Positions 5,580 to 11,457 of a stretch of DNA of 12,302 nucleotides are shown one piece after another (the first letter of the stretch is position 1; the number at the start of each line of letters is the position of its first letter). The position numbers and the translations under genes are program-made. The notes beneath the pieces were generated by a model. That model worked only from the letters and a program-made list of their open reading frames with translations, was not told the origin of the DNA and did not search any database. Origin of the DNA: Deltaproteobacteria bacterium (lineage in GTDB: Bacteria; Desulfobacterota; DSM-4660; Desulfatiglandales; HGW-15); assembly GCA_020342025.1 (NCBI GenBank), contig CP070840.1:237380-249681 (forward strand). The letters run 5' to 3'.

Positions 5580-6767
5580 TCATATGACCCCTTTTTCTTT
5601 GAGGCGATTCAGATCCTCCTCCGAATAGCCCAGTCGTCCATAAATCTCTGTGTTGTGTTCGCCAAAACGCGGAGGAAAGGAAAGCTCTCGATGGCTCTTT
5701 TCCAGAAACGTTGACATGTGGGGGGGCGGTGCCAAAGTAATCTTACTGCCTGTAATAGAGTCCTTGGCAAATAGCAGCCTTCTCTTCACAAGGGGATCTT
5801 GGATCACCTCTGGTATGCTTTTTATTTTGCTGATGGGAACGGTTATGGCGTTAAACAAGTCGATCAGTTCTTCCGACGTATGGTTCATCGTGATCTCATT
5901 GATCGCCTCATTTAGATTTTGTGCGTCCGCAATACGCCCCGCATTCTTCTCGTATTCGGGCTTGTCGATCGTTTTGAACATCTCCATTGAGACAATAGAT
6001 TTCCATTGCCGATCATTCCCGACGGCCATATACACGAAGCCGTTGCTGGTTTTGTAAACGGAGACCGGACTGAAGAATTCATGGGTGTTTCCTCTGCGGG
6101 TGATCTCTTTCCCGAAACTGTCGTTGAGCGTTATGGGAACGGTCAGCCACGACACGGTGGATTCGAACATGGCCAGATCGATTCTTGTGCCTTCTCCCGT
6201 GATCTGACGCTCATAAAGGGCCTTCATCAAAAGCCCGTAGGCATGTTCACTGGTTCCCATATCAGGGAGTGGTATGCCCAACACCTGGGGGTCACCATCT
6301 GCCTCACCGGTCAACGCCATCAATCCCGATCTGGCCTGTAAAATGGGATCATAGGCCGCTTCATTACTTTCGGGTCCAAAACCTGTCACACCCAGCCAGA
6401 TGATATTCGACTTGATGGCCTTCAGTGATTCGTAGTCGATACCCAGCTTCTTATAATTCCTGGGCAGCTGATTGGTGGCGAAGATATCCACTTCCAGCTC
6501 TTGGATGAGGGATTGGAAGATCTCTTGTCCGTCCGGTTCAACAAGGTTCAATGTCAACGCCTTTTTCCCCCCATTGATGCACAGAAAATAGGCGTTCATC
6601 CTCTCTTCTCCCAGGACGTTTTCGCCAACCATCCGATTGGGATCACCGTAAACAGGATGTTCCATCCTGATCACCTGCATACCGTCATGGGCTAGCCTGT
6701 AGGTCAGATAAGGAAGGACGGTGGCTTGCTCAAGGGAGAGAACCGTGAGGCGCTTAAATAAATTCAC
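5580..6767 (-). CDS. class III CoA-transferase (CaiB/Frc/BaiF family)
   Basis: A 395-residue class III CoA-transferase, which moves CoA between carboxylic acids through an aspartyl-CoA anhydride/thioester cycle. Asp169, in the segment PLPDMGTSEHAYG, falls at the family's catalytic aspartate position (Asp169 in formyl-CoA transferase). Other family features are the AYDPILQARSGLMALTGE block (138-155), ALYERQITGEGTRIDLAMFE (183-202) and the C-terminal FGEHNTEIYGRLGYSEED. Length is normal. The GTG at 6767 has GGAG 7 bases upstream and is the plausible start. It is the first gene after the promoter at 6859-6888 and probably supplies the CoA ester for the dehydrogenase and mutase. The arrangement with etfBA and an acyl-CoA dehydrogenase recalls the cai/fix genes for carnitine and crotonobetaine. 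The acid it uses cannot be read from the sequence. Confidence 0.95.
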   Translation of the reverse strand: MNLFKRLTVLSLEQATVLPYLTYRLAHDGMQVIRMEHPVYGDPNRMVGENVLGEERMNAYFLCINGGKKALTLNLVEPDGQEIFQSLIQELEVDIFATNQLPRNYKKLGIDYESLKAIKSNIIWLGVTGFGPESNEAAYDPILQARSGLMALTGEADGDPQVLGIPLPDMGTSEHAYGLLMKALYERQITGEGTRIDLAMFESTVSWLTVPITLNDSFGKEITRRGNTHEFFSPVSVYKTSNGFVYMAVGNDRQWKSIVSMEMFKTIDKPEYEKNAGRIADAQNLNEAINEITMNHTSEELIDLFNAITVPISKIKSIPEVIQDPLVKRRLLFAKDSITGSKITLAPPPHMSTFLEKSHRELSFPPRFGEHNTEIYGRLGYSEEDLNRLKEKGVI

Positions 6768-6858
6768 AGATCGGCTCCAATTGATTCGGGTGAAAAGAGG
6801 GTTGGGGAAGGTCTGGCCTTCAACAGGCTGAACGTTGATAGTGGACGCGTTTGGCTTT

Positions 6859-6888
6859 CGTATACTGTATACAATTCAACTCTGTCAA
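6859..6888 (-). promoter_or_regulatory. sigma70-like promoter of the CoA-transferase/ETF/mutase operon
   Basis: On the minus strand a perfect -35 TTGACA (6888-6883) is followed after 18 bases by TATACG (6864-6859, 4 of 6 to the -10 consensus). The -35 overlaps the stop codon of mltG. Transcription would start near 6852, leaving a leader of about 85 bases before the GTG at 6767. The palindrome at 6860-6872 covers the -10 region. Confidence 0.55.
6860..6872. promoter_or_regulatory. palindromic operator, probable GntR/FCD site
   Basis: GTATACTGTATAC is a perfect 13-base inverted repeat around one central base, and contains the 8-base palindrome TGTATACA together with the following A. FadR/FCD-type GntR proteins commonly bind short palindromes with GT...AC cores such as TNGTATACNA. 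The site overlaps the -10 element of the operon that encodes a GntR/FCD regulator, so repression by steric block is the natural reading. The link between this protein and this site is inferred. Confidence 0.55.
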
Positions 6889-7940
6889 GAGTTTTTCCCA
6901 CGCCTCTTGCGCCCACCCTTCTGGTAGGTCTGGACTGCCTTGTTATGCTCGGATAAAGTTTTTGAAAAATGGTGAGAGCCGTCATTTTTCGACACGAAGT
7001 AGAGATAGTCTGTTTTGGCTGGATAGAGCACTGCTCTAATGGCTTCAAGTCCGGGACTGGCTATGGGACCGGGAGGAAGCCCCCGAATGGTATAGGTATT
7101 GTAGGGTGTCGATTTATTCAGATCTTTTCGGGTGAGATTTCCGTCAAAGTCCTTGATACCATAAATAACCGTGGGATCGCTTTCAAGGCGCATGCCTTTC
7201 CTTAGACGGTTCAAAAAAACGGATGCAATGGTCGGTCTTTCTTCAGCAAGTCCCGTCTCCTTTTCCACGATGGAGGCCAGTGTGATGACCTCTTGCAGGT
7301 TCATGCCAACCTCATCCATCCTTTCTTTCAACGGACTCACAACCTGCCAGAACCGTCCAACCATGGCATCAATAGTGGACCGAGCGGATATACCCCGTGC
7401 AAAATGGTAGGTCTCTGGATAGAGATAACCCTCCAGACTCGGGGCGGATATGCCATGCTCCTTTAAAAGGGAAGAATCATTCATTAGTGACAAGAATTTT
7501 TCTTTATCGATCAGCCCCCCCTCATGCAGCAGTTGAGCAATTTGTTCCGCTGTGAATCCTTCAGGGACCGTGACGGGATAGGTAACCACCTCTCCCTTGA
7601 TCAGCTTCTCCAGTATCCTCTTGGGAGCCATATGAGAGCCCAGTTCATACTCTCCGGCCTTGATTTTCCGGCTATAGCCCAAAAATTCGGCCCAAAGTTC
7701 AAAAAAGGCCTTGCTCGTTATGATTTTTTTTCTATTCAGTTCCCCTGCCACCTCTTTAAGGCTAAGGCCCTCTTTGACTACAACCAACTGTTTACTGCCC
7801 CCCTTTTGCGCAGGCGTTATGAAGAAATGGCCCAATGCCGCACAGAGGAAGAGGGCGGCCAGGAACAACAAACCCACACAGATGATGATCACTCTTTTTC
7901 GAGAAAAACGCCTTTTGGAATTAGTCTGTGTTATTGGCAT
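6885..7940 (-). CDS. mltG: endolytic murein transglycosylase MltG (YceG-like)
   Basis: A 351-residue inner-membrane lytic transglycosylase that cleaves nascent glycan strands and helps set their length. After a basic N-terminus (Lys/Arg-rich to residue 16) there is one membrane span at about 17-40; the rest should be periplasmic. A LysM-like segment (about 50-120) precedes the YceG catalytic domain. The signature LASIVEKETG (221-230) carries the presumed catalytic Glu226, equivalent to Glu218 of the E. coli enzyme, followed by ERPTIASVFLNRL, SDPTVIYG, YNTYTIRGLPPGPI and YLYFVSK. Length is typical. It lies 74 bases after the prenyltransferase gene on the same strand and may share its transcript. 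Its last codons overlap the -35 of the next operon. Confidence 0.96.
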   Translation of the reverse strand: MPITQTNSKRRFSRKRVIIICVGLLFLAALFLCAALGHFFITPAQKGGSKQLVVVKEGLSLKEVAGELNRKKIITSKAFFELWAEFLGYSRKIKAGEYELGSHMAPKRILEKLIKGEVVTYPVTVPEGFTAEQIAQLLHEGGLIDKEKFLSLMNDSSLLKEHGISAPSLEGYLYPETYHFARGISARSTIDAMVGRFWQVVSPLKERMDEVGMNLQEVITLASIVEKETGLAEERPTIASVFLNRLRKGMRLESDPTVIYGIKDFDGNLTRKDLNKSTPYNTYTIRGLPPGPIASPGLEAIRAVLYPAKTDYLYFVSKNDGSHHFSKTLSEHNKAVQTYQKGGRKRRGKNS

Positions 7941-8014
7941 AACTGCCTTTTGATGGTGGACGTTTTGACTGAGTCTCCCGAAATGATGGCATGCTGGGCG
8001 CTGCGAACCTAGTT

Positions 8015-8917
8015 CTACAGGTGGATAAAACGACTCAAGACGAGACCGAGAGAGAGAAGGAGACCTTGGGCTATGAGTGTCTTAACTGTGAGGGCTTGTG
8101 CGGGAATCAACGCCTCGTAAGAGAGATACTCCCGCCACAAAATTCGCATCGCCTTTAGAGCAAGGGGGAAAGCAACGAGGCCAAGCATGGCCAGATAGGA
8201 TATCCCCGTGATGCCGACCAGAAGGATGACGATGATAAATGCGGACAACATAAATGCACAGTAGAGATATCTGGAAATACGGGGTCCCAACCGAACAACC
8301 AGGTTCTTTTTACCCGCCTGTTGATCGGCCTGAAAATCTGGAAACTGATTTATCAAGATCACCTCTCCGATCAAAAAGCCCTGTGGTATGCCGATAGCAA
8401 AGGCCTGCCAGCTCAGATGACCTGACATTACGTAGTATGTCCCTAGCGTAATCAGTGGACCGAAAGCCAAGAAAATGATCAGCTCACCGGTCCCCCGCGA
8501 CATCAATTGGAGTGGTGGAGATGAATAGGCCCATCCCGCGACAAGGCCCAAAAGACCGATGACAATCGCAAGAGGCCTTTCCATGTGGGCCAACCAGATA
8601 CCAGTAAACAGGGCGATGACAAGAAACCCAATGGCCATGAGAAGGATGACGGTTGAGGCGATTTCTTGGTTTTGTATGACACGGCTTCCGCCACTGAAGG
8701 GCGTTAATCGTATGTTAATGGGATCACTTCCTCTGGCGTCGTAATAATCGTTGATGAGGTTCGAACCCAGGTGCAAGGCAGTCACGCCCAGCAGAACGAT
8801 CAAAAACAAGGAGAACGAAAAGGTCTTGTCCGTAAAGGCGAGGGCGGAACCTATGATGACGGGGACGATGGACCCGGCCAGGAAGGGAGCTCGCAGGGCC
8901 CTTATGTAACGATTCAT
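8015..8917 (-). CDS. menA: UbiA-family prenyltransferase, probable 1,4-dihydroxy-2-naphthoate polyprenyltransferase
   Basis: A 300-residue polytopic membrane protein of the UbiA family, which attaches a polyprenyl chain to an aromatic acceptor. The first Asp-rich motif is NLINDYYDARGSD (53-65) and the second is NQFPDFQADQQAGKK (190-204); together they bind magnesium and the prenyl diphosphate. The LTPFSGGSRV stretch (71-80) is typical of MenA-like members, so menaquinone synthesis is the best guess. Eight or nine hydrophobic segments are apparent. The ATG at 8917 has AAGGAGG 10 bases upstream. No other men genes are in view, so a related acceptor is possible. Menaquinone would suit an anaerobic respirer and could be an electron partner of the ETF pathway downstream, but that link is speculative. 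Confidence 0.88.
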   Translation of the reverse strand: MNRYIRALRAPFLAGSIVPVIIGSALAFTDKTFSFSLFLIVLLGVTALHLGSNLINDYYDARGSDPINIRLTPFSGGSRVIQNQEIASTVILLMAIGFLVIALFTGIWLAHMERPLAIVIGLLGLVAGWAYSSPPLQLMSRGTGELIIFLAFGPLITLGTYYVMSGHLSWQAFAIGIPQGFLIGEVILINQFPDFQADQQAGKKNLVVRLGPRISRYLYCAFMLSAFIIVILLVGITGISYLAMLGLVAFPLALKAMRILWREYLSYEALIPAQALTVKTLIAQGLLLSLGLVLSRFIHL

Positions 8918-8951
8918 TATTCGGAAACCTCCTTCGATTCTTCAAGCCCTT

Positions 8952-8995
8952 GGATTTATTCGAAATCATTAACCCGATGAACATTGAATAAATCC
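8952..8995. repeat. 10-bp perfect inverted repeat in the menA leader
   Basis: GGATTTATTC (8952-8961) is mirrored exactly by GAATAAATCC (8986-8995) across a 24-base spacer. With the promoter proposed at 9025-9053 it would fall in the 5' leader of the menA transcript, where it could form a 10-bp stem, or it could be a two-half-site protein target. It does not include the ribosome site and has no U-run after it. Confidence 0.6.
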
Positions 8996-9024
8996 TGGTT
9001 CTGCTTGGTCACTCGGTGTTTTCT

Positions 9025-9053
9025 AATCTAATATTCCGCTGTAAATAAGTCAA
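9025..9053 (-). promoter_or_regulatory. putative sigma70-like promoter for menA
   Basis: On the minus strand TTGACT (9053-9048) is followed after exactly 17 bases by TAGATT (9030-9025). Matches are 5 of 6 and 4 of 6. Transcription would start near 9018, about 100 bases before the menA ATG. I see no comparably good promoter for the divergent MFS gene in the same 246-base spacer. Confidence 0.45.
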
Positions 9054-9163
9054 CATGAGGGCGTTGAATCTAAAATGAATTTGTTTTCCTCATTTTCTTC
9101 TGATAAGAAACTGCCTTTCGGCATGGCATCATTTGGAAGGACTTTGCAAAGGGGACACCTACA

Positions 9164-10387
9164 TTGACGGATATCTCCGCCTCAAGAAGAGATCCTGGTC
9201 GTGGCCAAGACGAGAATCCCGGCTCCATTTTCGCACAATCGAGACCCCTCCTGTTGTTGGCTTTAATCTTTTTCCTCAACGTTATGGCCAGGATCATCCT
9301 TGCTCCCCTAATGCCCACTGTGGAGAAAGATCTGAGCATCGGCCATGGCGAAGCTGGATCGCTCTTCCTGTTGATCTCCGTGGGATTCTGTCCGGTTCTT
9401 TTGGCCTCCGGATATTTCTCTTCCCGACTGACGCATAGAAAGACCATCATCCTTTCCGCCACTGCGCTGGGTATCGCACTTCTGGGAATTTCCTATAGCA
9501 ACAGCTTGTGGGGCATTCGGCTGGGTCTCATCTTTCTAGGAATGGCGGCAGGACTCTATCTTCCCTCGGGTATTGCAACCCTCACTTCCATGGTTGCTTC
9601 AAGACACTGGGGCAAAGCACTTGCTATTCACGAACTGGCTCCCAACTTGAGCTTTGTCGTGGCGCCTGTGGTGGCTGAGGCCTTTCTGGGATGGTTTTCT
9701 TGGCGTGGCGTTATAGCCCTCCTGGGCGGAGCGTCACTTTTCGTCGGCATGGTGTCTGCGCGATTTGGAAGGGGCGGAGAATTCGCAGGTGAGGCCCCTA
9801 ACCTTAGATCCTTTAAGGCCCTCCTTGCAGACTCCAATTTCAGGATCTTGGTGGTCCTCTTCTGCCTGGCCGTCAGCGCTTCTATGGGTATATTCGCCAT
9901 GCTCCCCCTCTATCTCGTAACTGAACGAGCTATGGACCAAAACCAGGCCAATACGCTGATCGCGCTTTCCAGAATCTCGGGTCTAGGTATGGCATTCATT
10001 GCGGGATGGGTTGTGGATCGCTTCGGTCCAAGGTGGACCCTAAGTGGCATCTTCTTGCTCACCGGTCTCACCACAGTGATGCTGGGTATAACCCACGGCT
10101 ACTGGATGAGAGTCATCATCTTCATACAACCCGCCTTGGCTGTTTGCTTTTTTCCCGCAGGCTTTTCCGCCTTGGCCCTCATCGGGCCCCCAGCCACTCG
10201 GAATTTGGGAGTCTCCCTCTCCATTCCCGTTGCATTTCTCTATGGAGCAGGGGCCGTTCCCATCGGTATTGGCATTGCAGGGGATGCGGGCTCTTTTTCT
10301 CTGGGTATCATTGTCGTTGGGGTGGTCATCTTTGCCGGTCTTATCTTTTCCCTGCGTCTACGGTTCCCCAGCGAGAAACAAATTTGA
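9164..10387 (+). CDS. major facilitator superfamily transporter, substrate unknown
   Basis: A 407-residue MFS permease. About 12 hydrophobic spans can be seen, in two halves joined by a polar loop near residues 195-220 (RFGRGGEFAGEAPNLRSF). After span 1 there is a short MFS-like loop (ISVGFCPVLLASGYFSSRLTHRKT, seen in two parts at about 72-98), with the positively charged RLTHRKT standing in for the usual G-x-x-x-D-R-x-G-R-R loop; the repeat in the second half is WVVDRFGPRW (about 281-290). The start is a TTG at 9164 with AAAGGGG 9 bases upstream; the next in-frame ATG lies inside the first span, so the TTG is preferred. It is divergent from menA and convergent with the glycosylase gene. No neighbour suggests a substrate; acids or drug-like compounds are both possible. 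Confidence 0.9.
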   Translation: MTDISASRRDPGRGQDENPGSIFAQSRPLLLLALIFFLNVMARIILAPLMPTVEKDLSIGHGEAGSLFLLISVGFCPVLLASGYFSSRLTHRKTIILSATALGIALLGISYSNSLWGIRLGLIFLGMAAGLYLPSGIATLTSMVASRHWGKALAIHELAPNLSFVVAPVVAEAFLGWFSWRGVIALLGGASLFVGMVSARFGRGGEFAGEAPNLRSFKALLADSNFRILVVLFCLAVSASMGIFAMLPLYLVTERAMDQNQANTLIALSRISGLGMAFIAGWVVDRFGPRWTLSGIFLLTGLTTVMLGITHGYWMRVIIFIQPALAVCFFPAGFSALALIGPPATRNLGVSLSIPVAFLYGAGAVPIGIGIAGDAGSFSLGIIVVGVVIFAGLIFSLRLRFPSEKQI

Positions 10388-10468
10388 GCAAAAGCCATAG
10401 CAAATTAACCGCAGACGATATTATTAGAGACAATTTAGACGTCCGTATTTAAAAGTTAAAAGAAAATG

Positions 10469-10500
10469 GCTTAAAATTTTCGCTTCGCGGGGTTTTAAGC
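10469..10500 (-). terminator. hairpin with U-rich tail, probable terminator of the glycosylase gene
   Basis: GCTTAAAA (10469-10476) pairs with TTTTAAGC (10493-10500), and the interior can add a CGC/GCG stem around a 3-base loop. On the minus strand the stem is followed by CCATTTTCTTTT, a U-rich run suited to intrinsic termination about 45 bases after the glycosylase stop. On the plus strand no T-run follows, so for the MFS transcript it would be a weak terminator. Confidence 0.45.
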
Positions 10501-10511
10501 AATAGTCCATT

Positions 10512-10541
10512 CCCGTCTGTGTCGGCCTGCGTGTTTCTGCG
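10512..10541. repeat. degenerate decamer repeat (3 units)
   Basis: On the minus strand three 10-base units run in register: CGCAGAAACA, CGCAGGCCGA and CACAGACGGG, sharing a C-x-CAG core. They occupy the right part of the inverted-repeat element and overlap its right arm. This is a fifth short periodic array in the window, with another unit length. Confidence 0.5.
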
Positions 10542-10542
10542 G

Positions 10543-11214
10543 TTAATTAGAAACGGGCGAGGTTGGTCCCCATGCCTTGAGGGGACAGAGGTGACAGAGG
10601 GGTTTTCTTCGGCAGCATTCCTTTCCTGTCTTAACGAGCAGGGCGTGAAATTCATTAAAAAGGGCTGGATCATCAGGGAGGTGATCCATAAATAGTGCCT
10701 GCAATTCATGATAGCTCGCCTGCTCATCCGACATGCCATGGCGCCTCAGAATGCGGTGGGTATAGGCATCAATAACAAACACGGGTCGGCGAGCGGCATA
10801 GAGCAAAATGCTGTCCGCTGTCTCAGGGCCAATTCCCTTCACTGACAGGAGACCTTCTCTCAGGATATGAGTCTCCTCCTTCAAGAACATGGACAGGTCT
10901 GTCTGGTAGCGCTCTACAATAAAATTTATCAAATTCTTCAGCCGTTTCGTTTTGATATTAAAATATCCTGCCGGCCTAATCGCTTCAGCCATCTTTGAGA
11001 TGGAAAGGGCGCTCAGTTTGTGCAAGGAGAGTAGATTGCCTTTTTTCAGGTTTTTAAGGGCTTTTTCAACGTTCTTCCAGTTTGTATTCTGCGTCAGTAC
11101 CGCCCCAACCATCATCTCCAGCTCAGTCTCAGCTGGCCACCACCGCTGCGGACCAAAGTGATCCAAGAGGCTTTCAAACATCTCCATCAGTCTCTGATGT
11201 GTTGAATCATACAA
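10543..11214 (-). CDS. endonuclease III-like DNA glycosylase (HhH-GPD family), non-canonical
   Basis: A 223-residue HhH-GPD base-excision repair protein. It contains the hairpin-helix-hairpin VKGIGPETADSILLYA (125-140) and the catalytic aspartate Asp149 in FVIDAYTHRILRRHG. In E. coli Nth the lyase lysine (Lys120) lies 18 residues before the Asp; here that position is Glu131, so the enzyme is probably a monofunctional glycosylase, as in MagIII-type 3-methyladenine glycosylases, which also share a WWP segment (25-27 here). Three cysteines of an Fe-S loop are present with Nth spacing (Cys200, 207, 210), but the fourth position is Gly216 and the protein ends 7 residues later. The start is taken as TTG at 11214, 6 bases after AAGGAG. 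A TTG at 11289 in the same frame coincides with a -35 element and is less likely. Confidence 0.88.
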   Translation of the reverse strand: MYDSTHQRLMEMFESLLDHFGPQRWWPAETELEMMVGAVLTQNTNWKNVEKALKNLKKGNLLSLHKLSALSISKMAEAIRPAGYFNIKTKRLKNLINFIVERYQTDLSMFLKEETHILREGLLSVKGIGPETADSILLYAARRPVFVIDAYTHRILRRHGMSDEQASYHELQALFMDHLPDDPALFNEFHALLVKTGKECCRRKPLCHLCPLKAWGPTSPVSN

Positions 11215-11220
11215 GGAACA

Positions 11221-11226
11221 CTCCTT
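11221..11226 (-). promoter_or_regulatory. ribosome binding site deciding the glycosylase start
   Basis: AAGGAG on the minus strand, 6 bases before the TTG at 11214. This favours that uncommon start codon over the upstream TTG at 11289 and over the ATG codons at about residues 10 and 12 of the protein. Confidence 0.6.
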
Positions 11227-11259
11227 TTCGCCTATTTTTCTTGCCTTGACAGACCTTGC

Positions 11260-11289
11260 AAGATAACTTAGATATACGCTCCGTGTCAA
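11260..11289 (-). promoter_or_regulatory. putative promoter of the glycosylase gene
   Basis: On the minus strand a perfect TTGACA (11289-11284) is followed after 18 bases by TATCTT (11265-11260, 4 of 6). Transcription would begin near 11253, giving a leader of about 39 bases before the TTG at 11214. A plus-strand TTGACA (11246-11251) with TAGATA 17 bases later overlaps it and might serve the divergent fusA gene. Confidence 0.4.
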
Positions 11290-11297
11290 TTTGGTCT

Positions 11298-11337
11298 AAC
11301 CGGTTGTCCGGTTCGCCAGTCCGCCGGTTCGCCGATT
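11298..11337. repeat. degenerate tandem octamer array (5 units)
   Basis: Five contiguous 8-base units: AACCGGTT, GTCCGGTT, CGCCAGTC, CGCCGGTT and CGCCGATT. The array lies between the glycosylase promoter and fusA, so it would be in the fusA leader if transcription starts upstream. It is GC-rich, unlike the AT-rich octamer at 5513-5576. The rest of the 243-base spacer (11338-11457) holds AT-rich DNA and a possible -10 (TATAAC at 11375-11380), and no clear gene. Confidence 0.7.
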
Positions 11338-11457
11338 TTTTGCCAACGGGCTACCGGGCCTGACCGGCAAACAGTATAACTACGATGAAAAACAAATTTT
11401 TTTGTAAACCGTTTTCGCGGCTTTTTAATTGCGTTTAAATTTTCGTAAAGCAAAGAC

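Larger units (their letters stand above)
10403..10548. repeat. 146-bp nested inverted-repeat element between convergent genes
   Basis: A perfect 13-bp inverted repeat bounds the element: AATTAACCGCAGA (10403-10415) and its exact complement at 10536-10548. Inside lies a second palindrome (10469-10500). It begins 15 bases after the MFS stop, and its right arm supplies the TAA stop of the glycosylase gene. I see no flanking target duplication and no coding frame, so a non-autonomous (MITE- or REP-like) element is possible but unproven. Confidence 0.6.

Noticed and set aside
6807..6821. GAAGG/CCTTC hairpin in the operon leader as a terminator or attenuator
   Set aside because: The stem is only 5 bp, no T-run follows on either strand, and such stems are common by chance.
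6764..7048. 94-codon minus-strand frame across the promoter region
   Set aside because: It overlaps the 3' end of mltG in another frame and runs through the operon promoter; its composition looks non-coding.
9070..9462. 130-codon frame antisense to the start of the MFS gene
   Set aside because: It is the complement of the MFS N-terminal coding region, with no motif and a charged, irregular composition.
11339..11371. TTTGCC...GGCAAA stem upstream of fusA as a riboswitch or terminator
   Set aside because: There are only 6 pairs around a 21-base loop, with no supporting inner stem, known riboswitch motif or T-run.
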